In this document: positions 1 through 8,965 of the stretch, in pieces | How the letters are laid out: each line of letters starts with the position of its first letter | Position numbering within the stretch: position 1 is the stretch's first letter | DNA from: an uncultured Ureaplasma sp. | Lineage (GTDB): Bacteria > Bacillota_I > Bacilli_A > Mycoplasmatales > Mycoplasmoidaceae | Reading direction: 5' to 3' | DNA: 64,000 bases | NCBI GenBank assembly: GCA_947039515.1 | Contig: CAMQYY010000004.1 | Span: 1-64,000 of the forward strand | Made by a program: the position numbers and the translations under genes | The notes under the pieces: model-generated | What the model was told of the DNA's origin: nothing | Databases searched by the model: none | The model's input: only the letters and a program-made list of their open reading frames with translations

Positions 1-943
1 TAGTTTCTTCTAATCTAGCTTCTTCTTCTGCTAATCTAGTTTCTTCTTTAGCTTTTTCTTCTGCTAATCTATTTTCTTCTAATTCAGATTTTTCTTTTTC
101 TAATTTAGCTTTTTCTTTAGCTTCTTTTTTTTCTAATTTAGATTTCTCTTTTGCTTCTTCTTTTTCTAATTTAGCTTCTTCTTTAGCTTTTTCTTCTGCT
201 AATCTAGCTTCTTCTAATTCAGATTTTTCTTTATCTTTTTCTTCAATTAGTTCATCTTTTTTTATAATAGCATCAAGCATTAATGATCCATTATTATCTA
301 TTCAATATTTTTTTGATTCAATATTATTAAAAATATTTGGATCACTTACGGTTGATATTAAAATTATTTTATTTTTTTTCAAATATTTTATTAAAAATTT
401 GATTGCTTTAGTTGATGTAATAAGTGGAAAATTTTCAAAAACAATAATTTGTTTACATTTCAAAATTGCTTCTAATAACAGAATAATATTTTTCTTATTT
501 TCACTAATTTTATTTTCATTAAACTCATCAGTCTTTTTTTCAATTAATGTTTTAATTTGAAAATTCTCATAAAAAGAATTTAATCTTTCTTTTGATAATT
601 TTTCATTTCTTTCATTAGCATCATTAGCTGTTTCAAGAACATCTTTAATTGTAATATTTGGCATTAAATTAGTGTTAAATGATGAAGCATAGTAAATACT
701 ATCTTTTAATTCTTTTTCACCAACTTCAATTCCATCCAAAAGAATTGATCCACTATCAATCGTTTCATTACCAGTTAAAATTTTAGGAAGAAAATTAACT
801 ATCTCTTTATTTTCTGAACAAATAAATGTTAATTTTTCAAAGGGAAAATCAATTGATAGATTATCAAATATAACTTTATTTGTTGATTTATCGCTATGTT
901 TAATGTTTTTTATTTCAAATGATTTGATATTGATTGAATTCAT
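1..943 (-). CDS. Degenerate ABC-type ATPase domain with charged helical tail (3'-partial)
   Basis: The first ~210 residues have the layout of an ABC ATPase, including a GSILLDG strand and an I/L-rich Walker B-like segment. The nucleotide-binding motifs are eroded. The Walker A position reads CSENKEIVNF instead of GxxGxGKST, the signature loop reads ISENKKN, and Walker B ends IIVFENF rather than in DE. After a TGA-coded Trp the frame continues into a Glu/Lys/Ala/Leu-rich stretch (repeats such as RLAEEKAKEEAKLEKEEAKEKSKLE) that runs off the window, which would form a long charged helix or coiled coil. The gene follows ribF by about 50 nt on the same strand, with AAGG-type bases before the ATG. 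Function is unknown. It is probably not a working transporter ATPase, and a structural or scaffold role is an inference. Confidence 0.75.
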
Positions 944-995
944 TTAGAACCTTTTTTCTTTCTCTAATTAATAATTTCTTTAAATACTATTTAAA

Positions 996-1823
996 TTATA
1001 TTTTATTTTTAACAATATCAATATATTTCTTAATTAAATTTTTTAAATCAGGGATTGATTTAGCTTTTATAATATCTGCTATTTTACTATTAAAAATAAT
1101 TGTTATTTGTTGATTATAGATATTTTCATCAAAATTTAAAATATAATTTTCAATTCGATAATTATTATCAACAACTGTTTTTGGTTTTCCTATAAAGGTT
1201 AATGAAGGATAATTTTTCTCATTATGGATTGTTTTTGTATAATAAACACCATATTTAATATGAATACAGTTCACATCAATTTCCAAGTTAGCTGTAGGAT
1301 AAAGAAACTTAGTACCAAATTTATTTCCTTCTTTTACTTCATTAGAATAAGAATATTTTTTAACTAGAAGTTCATTAGCACTTTCAATTTTACCTTCAAG
1401 TATTAATTCTTTAATATGAGTTGATGAATGATTTTTTAATAAACTTATAATATTAACATTGAAATATTTTTTTAAATATTCAGCATGAATATGGTCATTA
1501 CCAAAATAAAAATTATCGCCAACAACAATTTCTTTTGGTTTATTTTTAATCAAAAATTCATCAATGAATTTTTGAGCAGAATAATTTTTAAGATTAAAAT
1601 CAAGACAAATAACTTCTTTAATACCATTCTCTTCTAGATTTTTAATTCTTTTATCAAAATTATAAAGTGGTTTCGTTTTTGAAAAAATACTTTTAAAAGT
1701 TAAAACTACGATTGGATATTTAGCACTTTTCATTATTTTTAAATGACCAAAATGAAAAGCATCAAAAAAACCAATAATTAATGTTTTATCTTTTAAATCA
1801 ATCATCTCATTATAAATTTTCAT
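996..1823 (-). CDS. ribF: Bifunctional riboflavin kinase / FAD synthetase RibF
   Basis: RibF makes FMN from riboflavin and then FAD from FMN in the cytoplasm. The N-terminal adenylyltransferase half shows the nucleotidyl-transferase pattern (GFFDAFHFGHLKIM, HxGH-like) and VVGDNFYFG. The C-terminal half carries the flavokinase signature (GTKFLYPTANLEI and KYGVYYT). The protein is 275 aa, near the low end for the family. The 5' end overlaps the end of truB by 14 nt, the usual truB-ribF pairing, so the two are probably co-transcribed. With no riboflavin biosynthesis genes in the window, riboflavin is likely imported. Confidence 0.93.
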   Translation of the reverse strand: MKIYNEMIDLKDKTLIIGFFDAFHFGHLKIMKSAKYPIVVLTFKSIFSKTKPLYNFDKRIKNLEENGIKEVICLDFNLKNYSAQKFIDEFLIKNKPKEIVVGDNFYFGNDHIHAEYLKKYFNVNIISLLKNHSSTHIKELILEGKIESANELLVKKYSYSNEVKEGNKFGTKFLYPTANLEIDVNCIHIKYGVYYTKTIHNEKNYPSLTFIGKPKTVVDNNYRIENYILNFDENIYNQQITIIFNSKIADIIKAKSIPDLKNLIKKYIDIVKNKI

Positions 1824-2454
1824 TAATTAAACTTTCTATATCAACAGCATCTTCAATTTTAAAATCACCACTTTTTGTTCTTATTAAACCAATTAAAGTA
1901 GCATATGTATCTAATTTAATACCAATATCATTACTAAAACTTCTAATATAAAAACCTTTTGGAACAGTCATTTTTATTTCTAAAATATTATCTTTAAAAT
2001 CTAATATTTCATATTTTATAACTTTCATTATTCTAGGTTGTATTTCAACATTAATATTTTTTCTAGCATAATCATAAAGTGGTTTACCATTTTTTTTGAT
2101 AGCTGAATAAATTGGAGGGTATTGGTTATGACTGTTTAAATAGTATCCTAAAATCTTTCTTATATTATCAATTTCAATGATTTTATCACTTCTATTAATT
2201 ACATCACCTTCTAAATCATAAGTTGTTGTACTAAAGCCAAATTCTATTTTTGCAATATATTCTTTTTCATCAACTAGAAATTTTGATAATAATTTCGTTC
2301 CATTGTTAATTCCAAGAACTAAAACACCAGTAGCTAATGGATCAAGAGTTCCTCCATGACCTACTTTTTTTACTTTAAGAATTTTCTTCACTTTTTGAAC
2401 AACATCATTACTTGTTCAATTTTTAGGTTTATTAATTATTAAAATTTCTTTCAT
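1810..2454 (-). CDS. truB: tRNA pseudouridine(55) synthase TruB
   Basis: TruB converts U55 of the tRNA T-loop to pseudouridine. The ORF track starts late because of a TGA Trp codon. The true start is upstream, giving MKEILIINKPKNWTSNDVV, the standard TruB beginning. The catalytic motif VGHGGTLDPLATGVLVLG, with its aspartate, follows about 30 residues in. PPIYSAIKKNGKPLYDYAR and KGFYIRSFSNDIG are further family motifs. At 214 aa it is short and lacks a PUA domain, as is common in mollicutes. It overlaps ribF by 14 nt. Confidence 0.95.
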
Positions 2455-2473
2455 TAAAATATTTTATCCCTTA

Positions 2474-3442
2474 TTATTTTTTGTTTTTGAATTTATTTCA
2501 TTCATCAAAATTATTTTTAATTCCTGAACTAATACTATTTAAAAGGTCTGGATCAAAATTTTCAATTTCCATATCTTTAATAAAATCAATTGTTTCTTCA
2601 TCATATTTTCTTTTACTTAAAAGCAAAAGAACTAAATTATTATATTCACTAATTTTATTAACAATGTTATATTTTTCAATTAAATTATTAACAATAATAA
2701 AATTATCTTGATTTTCATTTTCAAGTAAATATAAATTAATTAATGTTTGACCTATTCAAAAATAATTTTCAAAACAAATAAATATTTCATAAAAGTTAGT
2801 AACATTATTCTCAATACTTTTTATTAAAGAATTAAAATCAAATTCAAAATTTAAAAAATTATCATTAACTTCATCATGATATTTACTATCAATATTATTG
2901 ATAATATGAACTTGAGCATTGTTTAATAAAGTTTTATTAAAATTAAATAACTTAGAAAATTCAACTATATCTCCTTCTAAATCTTCATTAAATAAAATAT
3001 CACCATAATAATATTCACCTTTTAATCTAATTAAAAGATTGTCTATGATTAAATCAAGAATAGCAAAATACTTTTTAATATCAAATTGATTTTCATCATT
3101 AAAACTTTTAGTATCAAGAAATTTTTCAAATTGCTGAATCTTTTCATTTTGAATTTTATTCAATTCGTTAATTTTTAAAATAGTTGTTAAAACTTCATTT
3201 TGATTTAAAACTAAATTAATTGAATCAATAAATTTTTTATCTTCAGAATATATTAAGTCATATCCATTTAGATAAATAAAAGTTTTAAGCTCATTATTAA
3301 ATGTTTTATTACTGTAGTCACCTAGAAAAAAATCTTTAAATATTTTTTTTAAAATCTCATCAATAGTTATTAAATTTAATTTTTGATTTTTATCAATAAT
3401 AAGAACATATTCATTATTTGAAATATTATTTATATTAGACAT
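2474..3442 (-). CDS. Uncharacterised protein (322 aa)
   Basis: I do not recognise this protein. It is an acidic, Asn/Ile/Leu-rich soluble protein with no evident signal peptide or membrane segment. The ORF-track version starts at MIWSRKMSN, but a GGAG Shine-Dalgarno lies just before the internal ATG, so I start at MSNINNISNN. A TGA Trp near residue 233 joins the last ~90 residues (ending FDEWNKFKNKK), which the ORF track misses. It sits directly upstream of truB-ribF on the same strand, suggesting one transcript, and is divergent from the ttcA-like gene. It is probably lineage-specific. Confidence 0.7.
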
Positions 3443-3555
3443 TTTTCTACTCCAAATCACTCTCTTAATAATTAAATAAAACTATCAAAGTAATATAAAA
3501 TACATTATATAAAATATAAAGAAAAGGCTATTAAAAATATGTTAATATTTCATAT

Positions 3556-4350
3556 ATGAGAAAATTAGTTGGTAACATAATCAAAGCCGATAAAATCTTC
3601 AATATGATTGAAGATGGCGATAGAATATGCATTGGAATTAGTGGTGGTAAAGATTCAATGGCTTTATTATTTGCTATGAATTTATATAAAAATATTTTAG
3701 CTAAGGAAAATATTTTTATTGAAGTAATAGGTGTTCATTTAAAAATGAATTTATGTGCTCTTGATTATACTGAGATTACTGAATTTTGAAAAAAACAAAA
3801 TATTGAATTTTATATTGAAGATACTCATATGGGAGAAATCCTTAGAAATAATATGAAAAATAATCGACTTCAATGTTCACTTTGTTCTAAAATGAAAAAA
3901 GCGATTTTAATTGATGCTGCAAGAAAATATAATTGTAATAAAATAGCAATGGGGCATCATGCTGATGATGCTATTGAAACAATGTTCTTAAATTTAATTA
4001 ATGAAGGAAGAATAAGCACATTTAAACCAAAGATGTACTTAGACAGATCTGAAATTTGATTTATAAGACCCTTTATTACTTGTAGAGAAAAAGATATAAT
4101 AAAAGAAGTAAAACAAACTGATTTACCAATTCTACCTTGTAGTTGCCCAATGGAAGGTTTTACACAAAGAGATAAAATTAAAGATTTTTTACAAAAAGAA
4201 TTTTATAATGATAGAAAATGAAAAACAGCTTATAAAAGTTTTTATATTAGTTTATTTAATGGAAAAGAAGCTGATTTATGATTTATTGATGATGATAGAA
4301 AAATCATTGATGAGGATATAAGACAAAATGGCTTGAAAGGTAAAAAATAA
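3556..4350 (+). CDS. ttcA: TtcA-family tRNA 2-thiolation PP-loop ATPase
   Basis: TtcA-type enzymes activate C32 of tRNA with ATP and exchange oxygen for sulfur, using an Fe-S cluster. The PP-loop SGGKDS is near residue 31 after [13 protein letters not shown], a close match to TtcA. The paired cysteines [12 protein letters not shown], the [14 protein letters not shown] motif, [11 protein letters not shown] and a distal PCSCP cysteine motif follow in TtcA order. Three TGA codons split it in the ORF track; the joined protein is 264 aa. No good Shine-Dalgarno precedes the ATG. It heads a plus-strand operon with a DivIVA-like gene 2 nt downstream. TilS is excluded by the CxxC and distal CxC pattern. 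Confidence 0.85.
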
Positions 4351-4352
4351 TT

Positions 4353-4700
4353 ATGAAAAAAATATATGATAGTATCAATGAAATAATCAATAGAAAATTT
4401 AGTTCTAAGAATAATGGATATGATCCTGGTGAAGTTGATAAAACACTAGATGAAATTTTTGATATGTTTGCTAAATATGAAAATGATATAAATTTAAAAT
4501 TTAGTGAATATGATGAGATTTCAAGTGAAAATGAAAAGCAAAAAAAGAAAATTATTGAACTTGAACATCATGTTAAGAACTTGAAAGAAGAATTACACTA
4601 TTTAAATGATTCTGGTGTTGGTTTTCATAAACTAAAAGAAGATATTAATAGTTTAAGAAAACAAGTTGATGATAAAGATTTACAGAAAAAAAGAAAATAA
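4353..4700 (+). CDS. DivIVA/GpsB-like coiled-coil protein
   Basis: The N-terminus contains the DivIVA membrane-binding domain pattern: NRKFSSKNNGYDPGEVDKTLDEIFDMF compares with the family consensus F-x-x-x-x-x-GYD-x-x-EVD-x-x-LD-x-I. Residues ~45-115 are a charged coiled coil (ISSENEKQKKKIIELEHHVKNLKEEL). At 115 aa it is nearer GpsB than full DivIVA in size. DivIVA/GpsB proteins sense membrane curvature and recruit division or wall factors; in a wall-less cell the target is unknown. It starts 2 nt after the ttcA stop and is followed closely by acpS, so it is part of one operon. Confidence 0.75.
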   Translation: MKKIYDSINEIINRKFSSKNNGYDPGEVDKTLDEIFDMFAKYENDINLKFSEYDEISSENEKQKKKIIELEHHVKNLKEELHYLNDSGVGFHKLKEDINSLRKQVDDKDLQKKRK

Positions 4701-4705
4701 AAGTA

Positions 4706-5038
4706 ATGATTATCAAACACGGAATAGACATCACTTCTATTAATAGGAGTGAATTTAGAAATGAAAAATTATCTAAAAAAATATTACATAAAAATGAATT
4801 AGATTTATTCTTATTAATTGAAGAAGAAAAACTAAAAATTAGATTTTTAGCAGCTCGATGAGCTTTAAAAGAAGCAATATTTAAATGTTTTGAAGGTGAA
4901 ATAACTTCTTTTAAAGATCTTAATATTGAAAAAACAAAGTCAAATAAACCATTTTGTTTTTTTAATAATATTTATATTGATCTTTCTTTATCATATGAAA
5001 ATGAATATGTATTAGCATCTGCTATAAGGATTGAATAA
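4706..5038 (+). CDS. acpS: Holo-[acyl-carrier-protein] synthase AcpS
   Basis: AcpS transfers 4'-phosphopantetheine from CoA to acyl carrier protein. The gene is absent from the ORF track because of an in-frame TGA. The reading frame gives MIIKHGIDITSINR, containing the GIDI metal-binding motif, then RFLAARWALKEAIFKCF (the family WxxKEAxxK motif) and a C-terminal SLSYENEYVLASAIRIE strand. The 110 aa length is typical. It overlaps the next gene at TAATG, implying translational coupling. Confidence 0.9.
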
Positions 5039-5811
5039 TGATTAATATATCTAGCTTAAAAAATGATTTAATAAAATCTATTTATAAATCAACAAGAAAT
5101 ACTTTTAGTAAAGAAATTGTTATAGAATCTCATAAAATGATTAAAGAGGCTTTAAATAACTCTAATGTTAAGATTAAACATGTTTTATTAACTCAAGAAC
5201 TATATGATAAAGATAAAGGGAAATATAATACTGATTTTTATGAAAAAATAATTATTTGTCCTTATCATGTTATTGAAAAGATTGCTTTTTCAATAACACC
5301 TCAAGAAATAATAGCTATTGGTGAAGTTAATTTTGAATCGTTTGAAATTAATAGTGAACAAAACTATTTAATTTTAGAAAATATCTCAGACCCTGGGAAT
5401 TTAGGTAATATTATTAGAACTAGTGTAGGTTTTAATATTAATAAAATTTTTATTTCAAATAATTCTACAAGTTTGTATAATAATAAAACAATTAGAAGTT
5501 CAATGGGGGCTTTATTTAAAATAAAAGTTAATTATTTTTCTTCATTTAATGAAATTGATAAATTACTAAAATCAAATAATATTACTTCAATAGCTAGTTT
5601 AGTTAATGAAAAATCTGAAAGTATTGATGATTTTAAAATTGAAAAAAATAAGTCATATGCACTTATCTTAGGTAATGAAACAAATGGTGTTGAATTAAAA
5701 ACTCAAAAATTAGTTGATAAAAATATTTATATTCCAATTTCAAAAAATATTAATTCATTGAATGTTAATTCTGCTGCTGCTATCTTAATTTACCAAATTT
5801 TAAAAAAATAA
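5038..5811 (+). CDS. SpoU/TrmH-family RNA 2'-O-methyltransferase
   Basis: This is a SPOUT-fold 2'-O-ribose methyltransferase. The three SpoU motifs are present in order: NISDPGNLGNIIRTSVGFNINKIFI (motif 1), YALILGNETNGVE (motif 2) and IPISKNINSLNVNSAAAILIYQIL (motif 3, the knot that binds S-adenosylmethionine). An RlmB-like substrate-binding domain precedes the catalytic domain (residues 1-95). The 257 aa length fits TrmH/RlmB paralogues acting on rRNA or tRNA; the exact target cannot be told. It is coupled to acpS by a TAATG overlap. Confidence 0.9.
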   Translation: MINISSLKNDLIKSIYKSTRNTFSKEIVIESHKMIKEALNNSNVKIKHVLLTQELYDKDKGKYNTDFYEKIIICPYHVIEKIAFSITPQEIIAIGEVNFESFEINSEQNYLILENISDPGNLGNIIRTSVGFNINKIFISNNSTSLYNNKTIRSSMGALFKIKVNYFSSFNEIDKLLKSNNITSIASLVNEKSESIDDFKIEKNKSYALILGNETNGVELKTQKLVDKNIYIPISKNINSLNVNSAAAILIYQILKK

Positions 5812-5860
5812 AAGTATTTTTCTAAATCTTTTCTCTATTTAATTTCTAAGGAGATTAAAA

Positions 5861-6148
5861 ATGAAAAGAATAATTAATAAAGAGAATATATTTGCTGGAG
5901 CTGCTGCTAAAAAACCAAAACCACCACCAGCAATGTTTTCGCAACAAAAAATGTTGGACACAGCTATTGCTGGAAGTTTAATTGGAACTGGTATTGATGG
6001 AATGATGAATTTGTATGCACAATCTGTATATTACAATAATCAATATGCTCCAGATAAATTAAATCCATATACAGGTGGTGCTAATTCATATGCTAGAATT
6101 GGTGCTTATAAAGGTAGATCTAATATGAGTTTTGGTGGTGTTTACTAA
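5861..6148 (+). CDS. Small uncharacterised protein with Pro-rich N-terminus and Gly-rich apolar segment
   Basis: I do not recognise this 95 aa protein. It has a strong Shine-Dalgarno (AAGGAGAT) about 5 nt before the ATG, so it is probably well translated. The N-terminus carries an Ala/Lys/Pro patch (AAAKKPKPPPAM). The middle has an apolar, glycine-spaced stretch (LDTAIAGSLIGTGIDGMMNLYA), which could be a glycine-zipper membrane helix. The C-terminus is Tyr/Asn/Gly-rich (NPYTGGANSYARIGAYKGRSN). Its base composition is less A+T-biased than its neighbours. It overlaps the next small gene at TAATG, and the two form a cassette ending at a strong terminator. Confidence 0.75.
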   Translation: MKRIINKENIFAGAAAKKPKPPPAMFSQQKMLDTAIAGSLIGTGIDGMMNLYAQSVYYNNQYAPDKLNPYTGGANSYARIGAYKGRSNMSFGGVY

Positions 6149-6363
6149 TGATTAAGTTATCAGGTATTAGTAAAATACTTAAAGGTATAACTCCATTAGG
6201 AACTGCTACAGTTGTGGGTTCTGCTTTAAGTATTCTAACTAGTGTTGTTAGTTCGAGTATGAATATTAGTTATAATTCAAAGATTTCTAAAAATATTTTA
6301 TATGGTTCTAAAAAAAGAGTTGATACTTATTTCAATCAACAAGGTGAACAAATGAATCATTAG
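6148..6363 (+). CDS. Small uncharacterised protein with one probable membrane segment
   Basis: This 71 aa protein is unrecognised. Residues ~15-40 (TPLGTATVVGSALSILTSVVSSSMNI) are small-residue-rich and apolar, suitable for a membrane or glycine-zipper helix, and are followed by a basic/polar tail. Its start codon overlaps the stop of the preceding gene (TAATG), so the two products should be made in similar amounts. Both carry a short apolar small-residue helix, so they may associate. A rho-independent terminator follows within 15 nt. Confidence 0.7.
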   Translation: MIKLSGISKILKGITPLGTATVVGSALSILTSVVSSSMNISYNSKISKNILYGSKKRVDTYFNQQGEQMNH

Positions 6364-6373
6364 TAATGATAAA

Positions 6374-6400
6374 AAAAATAACAGGTTAACTGTTATTTTT
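6374..6400. terminator. Bidirectional rho-independent terminator
   Basis: The hairpin AAAAATAACAG-GTTAA-CTGTTATTTTT is flanked by A and T runs on both sides. It lies between the convergent small-protein cassette (+) and the grpE-like gene (-), and can serve both. Confidence 0.85.
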
Positions 6401-6413
6401 TTTATTAATATTT

Positions 6414-7838
6414 TTATTCAGCAACCATAACTAATGTATGTTTAATAACTTTACCATCTTTTTTAAAGCCCTTCATCATAACTTTAGCTACAGTGTCACG
6501 AGGGAATCCACTTCCTGGCATAAACCCAAAAGCTTCCATTAAATCAGGATTTAACACATCACCCTCTTTAACATCAATAGATTCAACACCTAGTGATATT
6601 AATAAATCATAAAACATTTGACTAATCATATCAAAACCACTTAAATAAGATTGAATAGCTGGATCATCTGGAGAATTTAAAATTGTTGATTCTAATAATG
6701 CTGCTGGTTCTAAAAATTGAAGAACAATATCCTCAAATATTTTTCTTTTAGCTTTTGCAATTTCAGCTTTAGAAGTTTCTTCAAATTTAACAATTTTTTC
6801 TTTAATTGCTTCTTCAATAGCTGAATTTTTAGAAGATAACATTTCTCTTAATTCTTCATTTTGTCTTGATAATTCAGCAGCTTCTTCTCCACCACCAGAT
6901 TCATTACTATTTTGAAGTTCTTTAATATTAGCTTGTAAAGCTGATATTAATTGTGAATTCTCAGAATTAATAGATTCTAAACGCAATTTATCTTCTTTTA
7001 CTGCAGTAAGTTCAATACTAGCTCCAGCATGAACTTTTAAAAGTTCAATAATACTTTTACTATTTTCTAATTGAATATTAGCATTATCTAATTCTAAATT
7101 AGTATCTTCAAGTTCTTCTTTTAAAGATTTGATATCATCATTTTGATCATTGTTTGCAATACTTTGTTTTTGCAATTCTTTGTATTTATTTTCTAAATCT
7201 TTATTACTTTGTTCTAATTTTTCATTTTCTTGTTTTAAATAATCGTCACTACTACCTGATTCTTGTAGTTTTTTAATCATTTTAACAGATTCAAGTAATT
7301 TACTTTTATAAAGATTTTCATTTTCAGATCATAATTTATTATTTTTTTCTTTTTCAAGATTAACTTTTTCTAAAGATATTTTTTGTTTTTCAACATCTTT
7401 TTGAGATTTACTTAAATCTTTTGCAGCTTGTAAAATATCTTTATTTTTTTGTTCAAGATCAAATTTCATCTCTTCAAAAGTTTTTAATTGTTTTTGTAAA
7501 ATTTCTTTTTCTGATATAAGTTTATTAATTTCAGTTTGTAACGCATCATCTCTTTTTTCTGTTTTTTCAATTGTTTTAGAAGATGAAACAGTTTTTTTAG
7601 GAGTTGTTGCCTTTTTAACTGGGGCTTTTTTCTGAGGAATAGGAGCAAGATTTAAAATACTATCTAATTCATCAAGAATTGATGTCATAGCTGATGAACT
7701 TTTATCATCTTCAAAGCCACTTTCTTTATTTCCTTCTATTTTTTTTGATTTTATTGCATCAACTAGGTTAATGCCTGTTAAATCATTAGATATATCGGCA
7801 CTTCTTCCAGATTTACTAAGTATTTTAGGTTTAGCCAT
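6414..7838 (-). CDS. grpE: GrpE nucleotide-exchange factor with giant coiled-coil N-terminal extension
   Basis: GrpE releases ADP from DnaK. The last ~110 residues match the GrpE helical/beta-wing region: FLEPAALLESTI, SYLSGFDMISQMFYDLLISLGVESIDVKEGDVLNPDLMEAF, then the closing GFKKDGKVIKHTLVMVAE. A TGA Trp (NKLWSEN) joins two ORF-track entries into one 474 aa protein, more than twice the usual ~200 aa. Residues 1-110 are Lys/Ser/Pro-rich (PQKKAPVKKATTPKKTVSSS) and ~110-360 form a long coiled coil (LKEELEDTNLELDNANIQLENSKS). It overlaps the end of dnaJ by 8 nt, supporting joint expression with the two J-proteins. The identification rests on the C-terminal domain. Confidence 0.82.
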
Positions 7839-8946
7839 TGTTTTTAAATTCCTTTAACATTTCAATATTATGTTTAATTATTTCATTTGAATCAAGATTA
7901 CTAAGTTTTTTCAACATTTCTTTTTCCTGAGAATTATATTTCCTTGTAACAAATTTAATACTTGAATATAAGTTTCCATTTTTAAACTGGAGTAGTTTAT
8001 TATTATTCATTCTAATACCATGATTAGGAATTTTTATTTTATCACCATACTGAGTGTATGGAGATAAATTATAATCAATTAAACCGTATGGAGTTGGAAT
8101 TTCAATTTTCCCACCAAGAATAGCTTTAATAGGATCAACATATATTATATTATACAAATCTAAATTATGACGTTGATAATTTTCACTTGGTTTTACTTCA
8201 ATTAATATATCAACTTTAACATTCTCATTATTATATGAAATGATATCTTCATTATTAACACCAGAAGGTATTTTTAATATAATATTTTCATTTTTATTAA
8301 CTGTTCCCTTGCCAACACAAGTAGAACATTTATTTAAAATTATTCTTCCATTACCAGAACATTTATCACAAATTACTTGTGTTTTTATTGTTCCTATTAA
8401 AGACCTAACATGTTTAAATATCGAACCATTACCATGGCATTGATTACAAACAATCACATCATTAGGCGTTTTAGCACATGAACCATTACATGTTTCACAT
8501 TTTAAAACTTTTGTAACATCTATGCTTTTTTCACATCCTAAGATAGATTCAGCAAATGTGATTGTTGTTTTTATTAAATTATTTCGACTTTGTTTCTTAT
8601 TACCAAAATTAAAGATATCAAATATATTTGATGTCTCAAAATTATCAAAATTCAAACCAATATTATCAAATAAATCTTTAAATACATCAAATGATTCGAA
8701 ATTATTAAAATCAAATCCTTGATTATTTAATCCATCAACACCACCTCTATCATAAGTTCTTCTTGTTTCAGGATTTTTTAGAACCTCATAGGCTTCATAT
8801 ATTTCTTTGAATTTTTCAGAACTACCTAATTCTTGATTTTTATCAGGATGATATTTCATTGCCAATGCTCTAAAAGATTTCTTAATCTCTTCAAGTGAAG
8901 CGTTCTTAGAAATACCTAATATTTCATAATAGTCTTTACTATTCAT
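7831..8946 (-). CDS. dnaJ: Chaperone protein DnaJ
   Basis: DnaJ delivers clients to DnaK and stimulates its ATPase. The J-domain at residues 1-70 (DYYEILGISKNASLEEIKKSFRALAMKYHPDKN) has the essential HPD. The linker is Asn/Phe/Asp-rich rather than Gly/Phe-rich. All four zinc-binding CxxCxGxG-type repeats are present, with slight variation: CETCNGSC, CNQCHGNG, CDKCSGNG, CSTCVGKG. The C-terminal substrate-binding domain follows (GGKIEIPTPYG). At 371 aa it is a type I DnaJ. It sits between a J-like paralogue 20 nt upstream and grpE, which overlaps it by 8 nt. Confidence 0.95.
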   Translation of the reverse strand: MNSKDYYEILGISKNASLEEIKKSFRALAMKYHPDKNQELGSSEKFKEIYEAYEVLKNPETRRTYDRGGVDGLNNQGFDFNNFESFDVFKDLFDNIGLNFDNFETSNIFDIFNFGNKKQSRNNLIKTTITFAESILGCEKSIDVTKVLKCETCNGSCAKTPNDVIVCNQCHGNGSIFKHVRSLIGTIKTQVICDKCSGNGRIILNKCSTCVGKGTVNKNENIILKIPSGVNNEDIISYNNENVKVDILIEVKPSENYQRHNLDLYNIIYVDPIKAILGGKIEIPTPYGLIDYNLSPYTQYGDKIKIPNHGIRMNNNKLLQFKNGNLYSSIKFVTRKYNSQEKEMLKKLSNLDSNEIIKHNIEMLKEFKNNG

Positions 8947-8965
8947 TATTTCCCTTAATTAAAAA

